Assembly: GCA_030605265.1 (NCBI GenBank)
Contig: JAUWIR010000105.1
Span: forward strand, 1 to 10,066
DNA from: Pseudomonadota bacterium
GTDB lineage: Bacteria > SZUA-182 > DTGQ01
DNA length: 10,066 nt
Reading direction: 5' to 3'
The notes below the pieces were generated by a model that saw only the letters and a program-made list of their open reading frames with translations, was not told the DNA's origin and did no database searches. Position 1 is the first letter of the stretch; every line of letters begins with the position of its first letter. The position numbers and the translations under genes are program-made. Positions 1-6,404 of this stretch are shown here, piece after piece.

Positions 1-96
1 ACGCTTTCTTTTTCAAAAAAAATAGACAATCACATTGGAGCAATCTGGAATTTTGTTCACCACTATAACGCTACCTTGGAAATCGAAACTGCTTAA
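1..96 (+). pseudogene. Possible N-terminal scrap of an OrfB/TnpB-type transposase
   Basis: Frame 1 is open from the window edge to a TAA at 94-96 and gives 31 residues, including the stretch DNHIGAIWNFVHHYN. A short segment with an aromatic Trp-Asn pair after a basic start resembles, from memory, the N-terminal helix-turn-helix of IS200/IS605 OrfB proteins. The match is too short to be firm, and nothing of the RuvC or zinc-finger parts is present. A 6-bp inverted repeat (TACCAC at 101-106, GTGGTA at 130-135) follows. It could equally be the tail of an unrelated gene entering from the left. Confidence 0.22.
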
Positions 97-119
97 ATAT
101 TACCACTACATCTTAAGCA

Positions 120-421
120 CTACCCAATTGTGGTATAGCTTTGAATAAATAACAGAGGATTAAACATTTCCTCAGCAAAGAAGTTCAATTTATTTTTTCT
201 ATTTGGAACATCTATGATTACAGGTTTTAAAAATACTCCTTTAAATTACCGTATGGGCTGTGCTAAATAATTGCAGGTTACTTTATCTTCTAATTCCGAC
301 CACTTTGTGCCTTGAAATTTTTCCCCTTGAATATAGATATCCATTCCCTTTTCATAGGCTTTTTTCATGGCTTCTTTATACTTTATTCTATTCTGGATTT
401 TGGTTACTGGAACAATATCAT
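120..421 (-). pseudogene. Aldehyde dehydrogenase fragment (C-terminal part), decayed
   Basis: On the minus strand one frame runs from about 421 to a TAG at 120-122, interrupted by a TAA at 246-248. After that stop it reads GVFLKPVIIDVPNRKNK, then EEMFNPLLFIQSY. This fits the aldehyde dehydrogenase superfamily pattern in which a Pro-Thr/Val-Ile-Ile strand is followed by a conserved EExFxPxL motif. The part before the stop has YKEAMKKAYEKGMDIYIQGEKF, split here only as a description of a helix and strand, and matches the helix plus 'GG' strand that precede that region in the family. The catalytic Cys region upstream and the remainder downstream of the EE motif are missing, and no start codon is available. 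Its upstream end abuts the aminotransferase relic in a different frame, so the two genes appear to have been joined by a deletion. Assignment rests on motif recognition only. Confidence 0.55.
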
Positions 422-1320
422 GGTTAAAATTCTCTCTTCATTCAATAATCTAGCCCCCACCAGGGCACTTAGATAATTCTCTGAAAAATCATCAGAAAGG
501 AAGGGTTTTTCTAATTCCAAACCAATTAATAATCCCTTCCCTCGAACATCTTTTATTAGAGGATGTTTTTCTTTTAATTGCCTTAGTCAAAAGTATATCA
601 GGGACTACTCCCTCATGATCACAAGCAAACATTTTTCCTGTCCGACCTAACCTAACCCGGTTTGAATTTCATCTACTATAAGAAGCACGCCTTTGTTTTT
701 ACAAAGTTCCTCCACCTTTTTCAGATATCCTTGAGGAGGTATCCTGATACCTCCTTCCGCCTGGATTGGTTCAAGGATAAAAGCTGCATAGGTTTCATTT
801 TGTAATTTTTTTTCAACAGCCGGATAATTTCCTAAAGGAATACATTCACATCCAGTGAGTAGGGAACCAAAACCGCTTTGATATTTTTTATTTCCTGTTA
901 CAGAAAGGACCCCCATAGTCTTGCAGTGAAAGCCCCCTTCAGTATAGAGAATTTTATCAACTCCTCTGTAGAGTCTTGCAGTTTTTAAAGCCATCTCAAC
1001 TACATCTGCTCCCCTCATATCAAGAAAACTCCTCTGCAAATTCCCTGGACTTATTTCAGAAAGTATTTTCAGAAGTTTTGTATGATATGCGTTGAGACCT
1101 ATCTGATTATGCCCAATATTATGGACCCCGATCCCTGCAGTTAAATCTATATATTCTCTTCCTTGAGCATCCCCTTTGTACCTTTAGCCTTTATTGGTTC
1201 AGAAAAAAGACAATCATGCCCAAACAGGTTAAAAATTTTCCCTAATGCTGAATTCCCAAATTGGATAAACTGGTCAAGGGCACCATCTTTATTCTCTGAA
1301 TAACTTTTATCTGAATTCAA
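422..1320 (-). pseudogene. Class III (PLP-dependent) aminotransferase, frameshifted and internally deleted
   Basis: This is a decayed member of the ornithine/acetylornithine/putrescine aminotransferase group, which moves amino groups using pyridoxal phosphate. The frame can be followed from a TTG at 1318-1320, which has a GGAGG only 3 nt upstream. Recognisable blocks in order are FNLFGHDCLFSEPIKAKG, EYIDLTAGIGVHNIGHNQ, ISPGNLQRSF, GADVVEMALKTARLYRG, YTEGGFHCKTMG, FILEPIQAEGGIRIPP, LLIVDEIQTGLG, then GRTGKMFACDHEGVVPDIL and HPLIKDVRGKGLLIGLELE. A frameshift falls near 1171-1178. A second is at 646-657, where CCTAA is duplicated inside the GLGRTG motif. Near 577-585 the sequence jumps from the PLP-lysine region (DILLTKA) to the C-terminal domain, losing roughly a hundred residues. 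The longest open piece is 647-1039. No functional enzyme can be made. The intact flavoprotein gene at 1402 starts 82 bp away in the opposite direction. Confidence 0.9.
646..657. repeat. CCTAA direct duplication causing a frameshift
   Basis: The plus strand reads CCTAACCTAACC. On the minus strand this is GGTTAGGTTAGG and sits exactly where the aminotransferase should read GLGRTGKMF. Reading resumes in another frame after it, so the short tandem duplication is the likely lesion that introduced the stop. Confidence 0.7.
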
Positions 1321-1389
1321 TGCCCTCCCTCAAGAAAAAAAAGAGTATTACTGAAAGTCATTGTTTATTCTTTTCCTTCCGAAAAAAAA

Positions 1390-1395
1390 GGGAGG
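1390..1395 (+). promoter_or_regulatory. Shine-Dalgarno site deciding a TTG start
   Basis: GGGAGG lies 6 nt before the TTG at 1402. No ATG or GTG in the same frame has comparable support, so the TTG is taken as the start of the flavoprotein. Confidence 0.7.
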
Positions 1396-1401
1396 CAAAA
1401 A

Positions 1402-2115
1402 TTGAAAGAAACAAGCGGTAAATTAATAGAAACAATAGAACGAACTGAAAGTATAAAAAGCTTCAGGTTTCTTCCTGATGAAAAAATTCATTTTTCACCA
1501 GGACAGTTTCTCCAGCTTATCTTTGATGAAAAGGATAGGCAAAATCGTCTTATGAATAAATATCTCTCCTTCTCCTGTGCTCCACAAAGAGAGTATATTG
1601 AGGTTACCAAACGTCTTTCCAATAGTGAATTCTCCCTTAAGCTGAAACAACTTCATCTGGGGGAGAGGGTTCTTTTAAGGGCCCCAATGGGTGACTGTGT
1701 GTTTAGCGATGAATACACAAAAATAGGCTTTCTTATTGGAGGGATTGGTATTACACCAGTTATTTCCATTATTGAGTACATTATAGAAAAAAAAGTATCT
1801 ACCAGTATCTGCCTTCTCTATTCTAATCGATTTGAAGATGATATTGCTTTTCGTCAGGAATTAAATTTATGGCAAACAATATATCCTCATCTTCTTCACG
1901 TTGTTTATTTAGTAAATGAATGTAAGCCAAAAGACAAACAATGCCTTTATGGAATTATCACTAAAAATATTGTGATCACTCATATGGCAGATTGGCGGGA
2001 AAGAGTTATCTTTGTCTTTGGGCCACCTACTATGGTTAATATCATGAAGGATATCTGCTCTGAGATCTCCTGCCAAAAGGGAAATATTAAGACAGAAACC
2101 TTTGCAGGATATTAA
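1402..2115 (+). CDS. Ferredoxin-NADP reductase-like flavin oxidoreductase
   Basis: A 237-residue protein with the two-domain FNR fold, expected to pass electrons between NAD(P)H and a partner through FAD. In the FAD-binding barrel, PGQFLQL (33-39) and KYLSFS (53-58) are seen; the latter stands where the family usually has RxYS, with Lys in place of Arg. The loop ending LLRAPMGD (91-98) matches the diphosphate-contacting segment. The nucleotide domain shows LIGGIGITP (111-119), FGPPTMVNIM (206-215) and a C-terminal ETFAGY. The length is normal for a stand-alone reductase without a [2Fe-2S] domain, and no cysteine cluster or signal peptide is seen, so it should be cytoplasmic. The gene is intact between two relics and has no obvious operon partner in the window. 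The natural electron acceptor cannot be told; it could serve a hydrogenase, a sulfur enzyme or another partner located elsewhere. Confidence 0.88.
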   Translation: MKETSGKLIETIERTESIKSFRFLPDEKIHFSPGQFLQLIFDEKDRQNRLMNKYLSFSCAPQREYIEVTKRLSNSEFSLKLKQLHLGERVLLRAPMGDCVFSDEYTKIGFLIGGIGITPVISIIEYIIEKKVSTSICLLYSNRFEDDIAFRQELNLWQTIYPHLLHVVYLVNECKPKDKQCLYGIITKNIVITHMADWRERVIFVFGPPTMVNIMKDICSEISCQKGNIKTETFAGY

Positions 2116-2150
2116 AGGTAATATGAGCCTAAAAGGAGATATGTTACTTT

Positions 2151-2312
2151 TTAATTGGTTCTAAATTCCAGTTTACCTTCCTTTTGAATAGTTCTTTTAA
2201 AATTTGATTCACGGGCATCTTGATCATCTTCCACTAATAATATTTTCTCTCCCCTCCCCTGAAATGCCAGAAAAGACACTTCTCTTTCAACATCTCTAAT
2301 CTGCTTGTCTAT
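2151..2312 (-). pseudogene. Truncated response-regulator receiver fragment
   Basis: On the minus strand one frame ending at a TAA (2151-2153) reads FQGRGEKILLVEDDQDARE. The ILLVEDD-x-DxRE block is the hallmark start of a CheY-like receiver domain, with the first beta strand and acidic pocket, and the preceding RGE is typical of the kinase-receiver linker in hybrid sensor kinases. The match stops after DARE; the phospho-acceptor Asp strand and everything beyond are lost. Upstream, in a shifted frame (about 2310-2352), there is a short helical KAELETKL piece and then the membrane ORF 2344-2628. The simplest reading is the C-terminal remnant of a hybrid histidine kinase whose catalytic core has been deleted. 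Confidence 0.65.
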
Positions 2313-2343
2313 AAAAGTTTAGTTTCTAACTCGGCTTTTATGC

Positions 2344-2628
2344 TCACATCTTCACCAATAAATATTTAGGGGCCCAGATAAGAGCAAAGCTAATCCCCCC
2401 CAGTAAACTTTCCAAACTATGGAATAAGACACATCCATTACTACCTTCTGAAGCAATTGCATGGAAAAACATAAGAATTCCAATTAAGAGGAAACCAATA
2501 ACCACAAAGAAAAAATTACTGTTTTCTTTTTTTAATTTTAAATTTAAAAAAAACCCCATCAAGATAACTATTAAGGCTTGAAACATTTCTATGGAAGAAT
2601 GTAAGATGAAAATCCCAGGTATTATCAA
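2344..2628 (-). pseudogene. Small membrane protein, probably the truncated sensor end of a histidine kinase
   Basis: A 94-residue open frame with a TTG start, 14 bp after the cupin stop. It is very hydrophobic, with about three membrane segments: residues 3-28 (broken by polar residues), 42-60 and 72-88. The segment MFFHAIASEGSNG...LFHSLESLLGGISFALIW resembles, from memory, membrane sensor domains of some bacterial histidine kinases (His-Ala then a Ser-Leu-x-x-Leu-Gly-Gly pattern). No kinase motifs follow in frame. A receiver fragment lies just downstream on the same strand, which supports this being the N-terminal part of a deleted hybrid kinase. The start codon lacks a clear Shine-Dalgarno site, so any translation would probably be coupled to the cupin gene. 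A genuine small membrane protein cannot be excluded. Confidence 0.5.
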
Positions 2629-2642
2629 ACTCTGAATCCTGG

Positions 2643-3050
2643 TTATTCTGTTTTTTTTAGTAACTCAATTGGTTTATCTCTTAAGTGATCAACAATACAG
2701 TAGAATCCAAACATTTTATCGCTATTATTACGAAGTTGATGCGGGCAGTTTGGCGGTATCAAGGCGATTGAATTAGGTGTGAGCATTTGCCAATCTCTGC
2801 CTATTTTTACCTCTCCCTCTCCCCTCTTGCTTATGACAAAATGTATGTGCCTGTGCTTTTCCAAGCTTGTATACCCCCCAGGTTTTATCTCAAAATAGCG
2901 CACCTCAAATCCTGCTTCGGATTCAGAAGGAGTATATAAAATAGTCCGTGTAGTTCCAGAAAAATGAGACCCATCAGGCTTATAGATTGTTTTTTTTAAA
3001 CCCTCCCATTCTCCATTTTTTATTTGTTTTAATATCCTTAAAGAATGCAT
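2643..3050 (-). CDS. Small single-domain cupin protein
   Basis: A 135-residue protein with one cupin beta-barrel. The first motif is PGGYTSLEKHRHIHFV (57-72), with His66, His68 and His70; His70 takes the place of the canonical Glu. The second is LIPPNCPHQLRN (97-108), with His104. These His residues would hold a metal ion. Such stand-alone cupins may be sugar or amine-binding enzymes or metal-binding accessory proteins, and no substrate can be named. The start is chosen at the ATG 3048-3050 because AAAGGAG (3059-3065) precedes it by 8 nt. An upstream in-frame ATG (3090-3092), giving 14 more residues, also has an AGGAG 6 nt away and may be the real start. There is no signal peptide, so it is cytoplasmic. 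The kinase remnant follows closely on the same strand. Confidence 0.85.
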   Translation of the reverse strand: MHSLRILKQIKNGEWEGLKKTIYKPDGSHFSGTTRTILYTPSESEAGFEVRYFEIKPGGYTSLEKHRHIHFVISKRGEGEVKIGRDWQMLTPNSIALIPPNCPHQLRNNSDKMFGFYCIVDHLRDKPIELLKKTE

Positions 3051-3058
3051 AATTGAAA

Positions 3059-3103
3059 CTCCTTTATCTTTATGCTGTTCCAAAAACACCATATCTTGCT
3101 CCT
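3059..3103 (-). promoter_or_regulatory. Two alternative Shine-Dalgarno sites for the cupin gene
   Basis: On the minus strand AGGAG (3099-3103) precedes the ATG at 3090-3092 by 6 nt, and AAAGGAG (3059-3065) precedes the in-frame ATG at 3048-3050 by 8 nt. The second is the stronger match and gives a protein that begins close to the conserved domain. Confidence 0.5.
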
Positions 3104-3170
3104 GTTATTTTGAAAATTTTGGGCTTAAGTCAGCTCTAGGTTTCCTTTGAAATTTTGATTTTTTTTTAAA

Positions 3171-3206
3171 TATCATAATCATAATCATACGCATAATCGT
3201 AATCTT
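3171..3206. repeat. Six-copy imperfect hexamer repeat (AATCAT-like)
   Basis: Consecutive 6-mers TATCAT, AATCAT, AATCAT, ACGCAT, AATCGT, AATCTT are visible. As the period is two codons, the repeat keeps frame and reads alternating Tyr and Asp on the minus strand. Confidence 0.8.
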
Positions 3207-3223
3207 TCTCAAGATTTAAAAAA

Positions 3224-3252
3224 TATTCAAAATATATTATTAGTAGTATAAT
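3224..3252 (+). promoter_or_regulatory. Candidate sigma-70-type promoter for the small acidic protein
   Basis: A perfect TATAAT lies at 3247-3252, 39 nt before the ATG at 3292. The hexamer at the right distance upstream (TATTCA, 3224-3229, 17-nt spacer) is a poor -35. The surrounding DNA is very AT-rich, so chance occurrence is possible. Confidence 0.35.
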
Positions 3253-3291
3253 AGAAATGAGAAGAAATAAATTATAAGGGAGGTGGATATC

Positions 3292-3501
3292 ATGCTTAGG
3301 GATTTAGAAGCTCTACCCCTTGATATAGATTTTAACCCAATAAATTGGGATTATGAAGTTAATGAATTTGCTCCTGAAAAATTAGAACAGACGATATATA
3401 AACCTATGGAAATTTTTAGTTATGAAATTGATGAAGAAACGCTTCAGGAAGTGGGCGAAGCAATAGAAGAAATTGAATCATATGATTTTTATCATTATTG
3501 A
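3292..3501 (+). CDS. Small acidic protein of unknown function
   Basis: A 69-residue protein not recognised as any family. It is strongly acidic, with many Asp and Glu and only one Arg and two Lys, and rich in Tyr and Phe. Residues 46-61 (roughly DEETLQEVGEAIEEIE) would form an acidic helix, and the protein ends with SYDFYHY. The start is the ATG at 3292-3294 because GGGAGG (3278-3283) lies 8 nt upstream; an in-frame GTG at 3283 overlaps that site and is rejected. There is no signal peptide, membrane segment or cysteine. It stands alone, facing the secreted subtilase gene across about 240 bp. Short length, acidity and an aromatic tail are compatible with a peptide-precursor, an inhibitor or a DNA-mimic type protein, but nothing in the sequence selects among these and no modifying enzyme is nearby. 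Confidence 0.6.
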   Translation: MLRDLEALPLDIDFNPINWDYEVNEFAPEKLEQTIYKPMEIFSYEIDEETLQEVGEAIEEIESYDFYHY

Positions 3502-3741
3502 AAGATGATAACATAATGAAAAGATGAGAAAAAATTAGTCTCTTTTAAACCACTTTATGCCGAATGAAGGTAAAAGAGGTTGATGGCTTGGCTCTAAAAA
3601 ACATCAAATATTATTTAATTTGATTATATTGGAATAAAAAGAATCGAAAATGAAGGAGAGAAAGCACGCTCTCATAATGGCTCGGCATTACTCCCCCTTA
3701 CTCCCCCTAGAGGCGGCAATCAATCATTAAGCATTTGGAAG
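3502..3741. other. Convergent intergenic stretch with short repeats
   Basis: The stretch lies between the ends of two converging genes. It holds a short inverted repeat (GAGAG at 3656-3660 and CTCTC at 3669-3673) and a 10-bp direct duplication, but no convincing terminator with a T-run. A 26-codon frame from the ATG at 3650 has no ribosome site and is not called. Confidence 0.5.
3688..3707. repeat. Two tandem copies of TTACTCCCCC
   Basis: The 10-mer TTACTCCCCC occurs twice head to tail just past the end of the subtilase gene. Its C-rich composition is out of keeping with the AT-rich surroundings. Confidence 0.75.
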
Positions 3742-6060
3742 TTAATCGGACAAAGCAGCCTCTAAATCGATCTTGCCGGCCCCCCAAATATTATTTGGAA
3801 TAGCTGAGGGACCTTCTCCGGTGTATATATCCGTCTTAGCGGTATTTTTAAGAATTTCTAAAATTTCCGAAACAGTAAGAGTAGGATTTTCTTCAAGTAT
3901 TAAGGCAACAGCCCCTGTTGCGTGAGGGGCCGCCATACTGGTTCCCTGCAGTATGGCATGAAGCCCGTCAGGGTCTACCCTGTTGTTTTCAGAGAAATAG
4001 GCATTATTCTCCTGGTTTAATTGTGAAGATAAGCTGGCACAGATGCCTGCGCCCGGGGTACAAATGTCAGGTTTTATTCTATTGTCTCTGGTGGGGCCAT
4101 GACTACTAAAAAAAGCAATATCTTCAAGTGTGAAGGGATCGTAATAATTAAGTGGGAAATCTCCAAAACATTGATATTGATTAAGGCCATCATACCGATA
4201 GTCCCAACAAATTTTGGTAGTATAGGCACCAACAGTAATGACTTGAGAGGCTGAAGCCGGGCAGGCAACAGTCATTTCATTATCGGAAAATTCTTCTCCA
4301 TATTTTGGCCTGGCTAGGGCAAGGTTTTGACTGGTTGTATGCCAGGCATGGTAGGTGCCTTCTTCTTTAATTTGAACACCGTATAACCGTATTGTCCAAG
4401 TCCCGGAAGCAGGAGGCCCACCCCTGCCAAAAGCGTCCTTGAAATCAAAAATTTGGATAAAGAGGTTATTATCACTATTTGTTGATTCCCAAATCTTGTT
4501 TCCTGAGGCATTATCAACATATACTGCACCGTCAGCAGTATAAAAAAAGGGAAGGATATTTTGTCCTGTCAGCCAAAATCCATCATAGACTCTATTATTA
4601 GGGCTAATTATTTTCACATAACACCTGTCCTCTCCTGAATACCAGATATCAAAAACAATAAAATCATCATTATCCCCCTCATTGGCAGTGTAAGAGGGAA
4701 TCTCAAGGGAAATAGCCGTGGATTGAAGGAGCCGCCCTATTTTCCTTTTAGGGATTTCCCCCTTCCCATGAATAGGATAGCCCCATAGGGCAAGGTTCTC
4801 AGAGTTCATATTTCGTGAGGCATTCCCTGCTGCCGCAATTACAATTTTCCCTGGACCTGTTAAAGCATCAATAGCTTGTTCAAAAAGTGTGCTCCCGTCA
4901 TGAGGTCCAAAATCAGTACCTAAACTCAAATTCACTACTGCAGGCAAAGATAAGGACTCAGCTTTCTGAAAAATATAATTTATGGCATCCACAATAATAT
5001 CAGCACTATTCCTATTTTTTTCATTATTAAAATCTAATTTCACGGCAATTATTTTAGCCTTCGGCGCTACTCCCCGATATTTTGGATGATTTCCTGCAGC
5101 AATACCCGCTACGTGGCTACCGTGACCTTCTTCATCCTTATGATACTCTATTCCCCCGGTACCTTTATTAATATCACTTTCCAGGTACTCAGAGCCATAG
5201 TTATATAAAGAAGGTGTGTTTTCAATCCCATCCTCATCATCAATAGTCTGGTCCCAAATACTGCTAATTCTGGTACTCCCATCAGGATTTTTAAAATCCG
5301 GATGTGTGTAATCTATCCCTGTATCAACAATGCCGATAATAACCCCCTCCCCCATTTTCGTTTCACTGAGAGATAAATTCATGCCGCTACTTGTGGGGAC
5401 ACTTTTATCTAAGAACCTTCTAATGCTCATACCTGCTTCGATTTTTTCAATATCAGATCTGGCAGCTAAAGACGGGAGCGATTTTACAGGAACAACCGCC
5501 GTCATAATTCCATTTTTAAGCACTGTTTTTACCGTGCCGCCTGCTTCTTTTATATAATTAATACAGCTGCTACAGTTATTATTTTCATCACATTCTGTAC
5601 AGTTGCTACAATTACTACAGTTGTTGCAGTCTTTACAGTTACTGCAGTCGCTATTGCCTTTTAAAAACACATTCACTACCGGCTCTTTTTGACCCTCAAT
5701 CACTTGGGCCCAAATATTAATAAATTCTCCATTTATACATTCACAAAGATTAAGCGCGGTTATATCTTGCGTTAAAAGAAATTTTAGCTGAGCATCAAGC
5801 TTATATAAATCCTGATAAAAATTATTAATTCGCTCACGTATATGCTGGTCGTCACGAAGGCGGATCCTCATATATTTTTCTTGAGAGAAAAAATTTTTTC
5901 TGTAATTACCAAAGGGGAGGTAAATACCCTTAGTATTAATAATATTCTCTCTAATGGGAAGAGTAATCCTGTCAAAAGCAAATACTGGTTTTATTAGAGA
6001 AAGAAATACTATAGAAGAGGCAAAACAAAACAATACTACTTTTTTTACCCTTTTTGTCAC
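3742..6060 (-). CDS. Secreted subtilisin-like serine protease (family S8) with a cysteine-rich prodomain loop
   Basis: A 772-residue protease precursor. It starts at GTG 6058-6060 with AAGGAG 7 nt upstream. Residues 1-28 are a signal peptide (basic MTKRVKK, hydrophobic core, cleavage likely after VFA). Residues about 30-215 look like an inhibitor-type prodomain; its last part (IKEAGGTVKTVLKNGIMTAV, then VPVKSLPSLA and IEKIEAG) resembles I9-like propeptides. Between the prodomain strands, residues 139-166 carry nine cysteines, mostly spaced CxxC. The catalytic triad is Asp246 (IVDTGID), His313 (GHGSHVAG) and Ser708 (GTSMAAPHATG), with the oxyanion Asn413 in AAAGN. About 290 residues separate Asn413 and Ser708, much more than in subtilisin. 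They include a beta-rich insert (about 430-575) with WTIRLYG, recalling CspA-like S8 proteases. No C-terminal anchor is seen, so the enzyme should be periplasmic or exported. The gene is monocistronic by spacing and intact. Confidence 0.93.
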   Translation of the reverse strand: MTKRVKKVVLFCFASSIVFLSLIKPVFAFDRITLPIRENIINTKGIYLPFGNYRKNFFSQEKYMRIRLRDDQHIRERINNFYQDLYKLDAQLKFLLTQDITALNLCECINGEFINIWAQVIEGQKEPVVNVFLKGNSDCSNCKDCNNCSNCSNCTECDENNNCSSCINYIKEAGGTVKTVLKNGIMTAVVPVKSLPSLAARSDIEKIEAGMSIRRFLDKSVPTSSGMNLSLSETKMGEGVIIGIVDTGIDYTHPDFKNPDGSTRISSIWDQTIDDEDGIENTPSLYNYGSEYLESDINKGTGGIEYHKDEEGHGSHVAGIAAGNHPKYRGVAPKAKIIAVKLDFNNEKNRNSADIIVDAINYIFQKAESLSLPAVVNLSLGTDFGPHDGSTLFEQAIDALTGPGKIVIAAAGNASRNMNSENLALWGYPIHGKGEIPKRKIGRLLQSTAISLEIPSYTANEGDNDDFIVFDIWYSGEDRCYVKIISPNNRVYDGFWLTGQNILPFFYTADGAVYVDNASGNKIWESTNSDNNLFIQIFDFKDAFGRGGPPASGTWTIRLYGVQIKEEGTYHAWHTTSQNLALARPKYGEEFSDNEMTVACPASASQVITVGAYTTKICWDYRYDGLNQYQCFGDFPLNYYDPFTLEDIAFFSSHGPTRDNRIKPDICTPGAGICASLSSQLNQENNAYFSENNRVDPDGLHAILQGTSMAAPHATGAVALILEENPTLTVSEILEILKNTAKTDIYTGEGPSAIPNNIWGAGKIDLEAALSD
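5563..5646 (-). repeat. Period-9 repeat encoding a CxxC array inside the subtilase prodomain
   Basis: Codons 139-166 of the protease place Cys at 139, 142, 145, 148, 151, 154 and 157, then 163 and 166. Spacer residues are mainly Ser, Asn, Asp and Lys. The DNA has a 9-nt period with alternating TGC and TGT, so it probably grew by unit duplication. Confidence 0.85.
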
Positions 6061-6067
6061 ACTTATT

Positions 6068-6073
6068 CTCCTT
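6068..6073 (-). promoter_or_regulatory. Shine-Dalgarno site deciding the GTG start of the subtilase
   Basis: AAGGAG on the minus strand lies 7 nt before the GTG at 6058-6060. The following residues form a proper signal-peptide n-region, which supports this start. Confidence 0.7.
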
Positions 6074-6180
6074 ATATAATGGGTTATCTAAAAAATTTAT
6101 ATTATCATTTTACAAATAGATAATTAGTGAAAAAGTTAAAAAATTATATTTTCATCATTATAATCATAGTAGGTAAACTC

Positions 6181-6220
6181 CTCAAAAAAGCCTCTAAGTG
6201 ACTTCAAAGATGCTTTTGAG
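6181..6220 (-). terminator. Terminator-like hairpin
   Basis: CTCAAAAAAGC (6181-6191) pairs with GCTTTTGAG (6212-6220). On the minus strand this reads AAAAGC-A-TCT, a 12-nt loop, AGA-G-GCTTTTTT, so the stem runs into a T-tract as in Rho-independent terminators. It could end leftward transcripts coming from the MutT side and insulate the subtilase gene. The stem has few G-C pairs, so it would be weak. Confidence 0.35.
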
Positions 6221-6404
6221 ATTTGTTAATTAAAAGGTTCATGTATGTTTTACATTATGAGCTACTAAATTTATTATATTTCGGAAATTTTTCATAATTT
6301 ATTTACTCATCATTACTTAAAAAACCTTCAGAAAAAAAAAGAAGTTTTAATTTTCCTGGTAAAACCTTTTAACTCAACATCACCAACCTAAAAAAAATCC
6401 CTAA

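Larger units (their letters stand above)
3166..3306 (-). pseudogene. Start-less open frame for a membrane-anchored Tyr-Asp-repeat peptide
   Basis: On the minus strand a frame ending at the TAA 3166-3168 reads NLFLLISIILLIIYFEYF, then LNLEKDYDYAYDYDYDI. This is a convincing single membrane helix followed by an acidic Tyr-Asp repeat tail. The frame is open back to about 3306 but contains no ATG, GTG or TTG, so it would need an unusual start or is a relic. The 6-bp DNA repeat at 3171-3206 encodes the tail. The same DNA carries the putative promoter of the plus-strand gene at 3292. It could be chance, since AT-rich repeats often yield such tails, but the hydrophobic block plus repeat argues for a former gene. 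Confidence 0.35.
6061..6404. other. AT-rich non-coding stretch upstream of the subtilase
   Basis: About 340 bp without a supported gene in any frame. It should contain the subtilase promoter. On the minus strand a TTCACT (6126-6131) followed after 19 nt by GATAAT (6101-6106) is the best candidate, but the spacing is long and the match weak. A terminator-like hairpin lies at 6181-6220. The rest shows only A/T runs. Confidence 0.5.

Noticed and set aside
2113..2155. Terminator after the flavoprotein gene (GTAA...TTAC then T-run)
   Set aside because: Only four paired bases and a mismatched stem; too weak to call.
3171..3206. CRISPR-like or origin-like iterons
   Set aside because: The 6-bp units are contiguous without spacers and better explained as a two-codon microsatellite.
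3283..3501. Longer form of the acidic protein from the GTG at 3283
   Set aside because: The GTG overlaps the Shine-Dalgarno sequence that serves the ATG at 3292.
3650..3730. 26-codon plus-strand frame starting MKERKHALIMARHY
   Set aside because: No ribosome site, and it is built over the C-rich tandem repeat; there is no evidence for expression.
3918..5557. Open frames at 3918-4109 (+), 4074-4268 (-), 4314-4529 (-) and 5330-5557 (+)
   Set aside because: They lie inside the intact subtilase gene in other frames, have no ribosome sites and show no domain.
3292..6060. A peptide-maturation (RiPP) system formed by the acidic protein and the subtilase
   Set aside because: No modifying enzyme, transporter or core-leader boundary is visible, and the genes converge rather than form an operon. 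The idea is kept only as a possibility in the findings.
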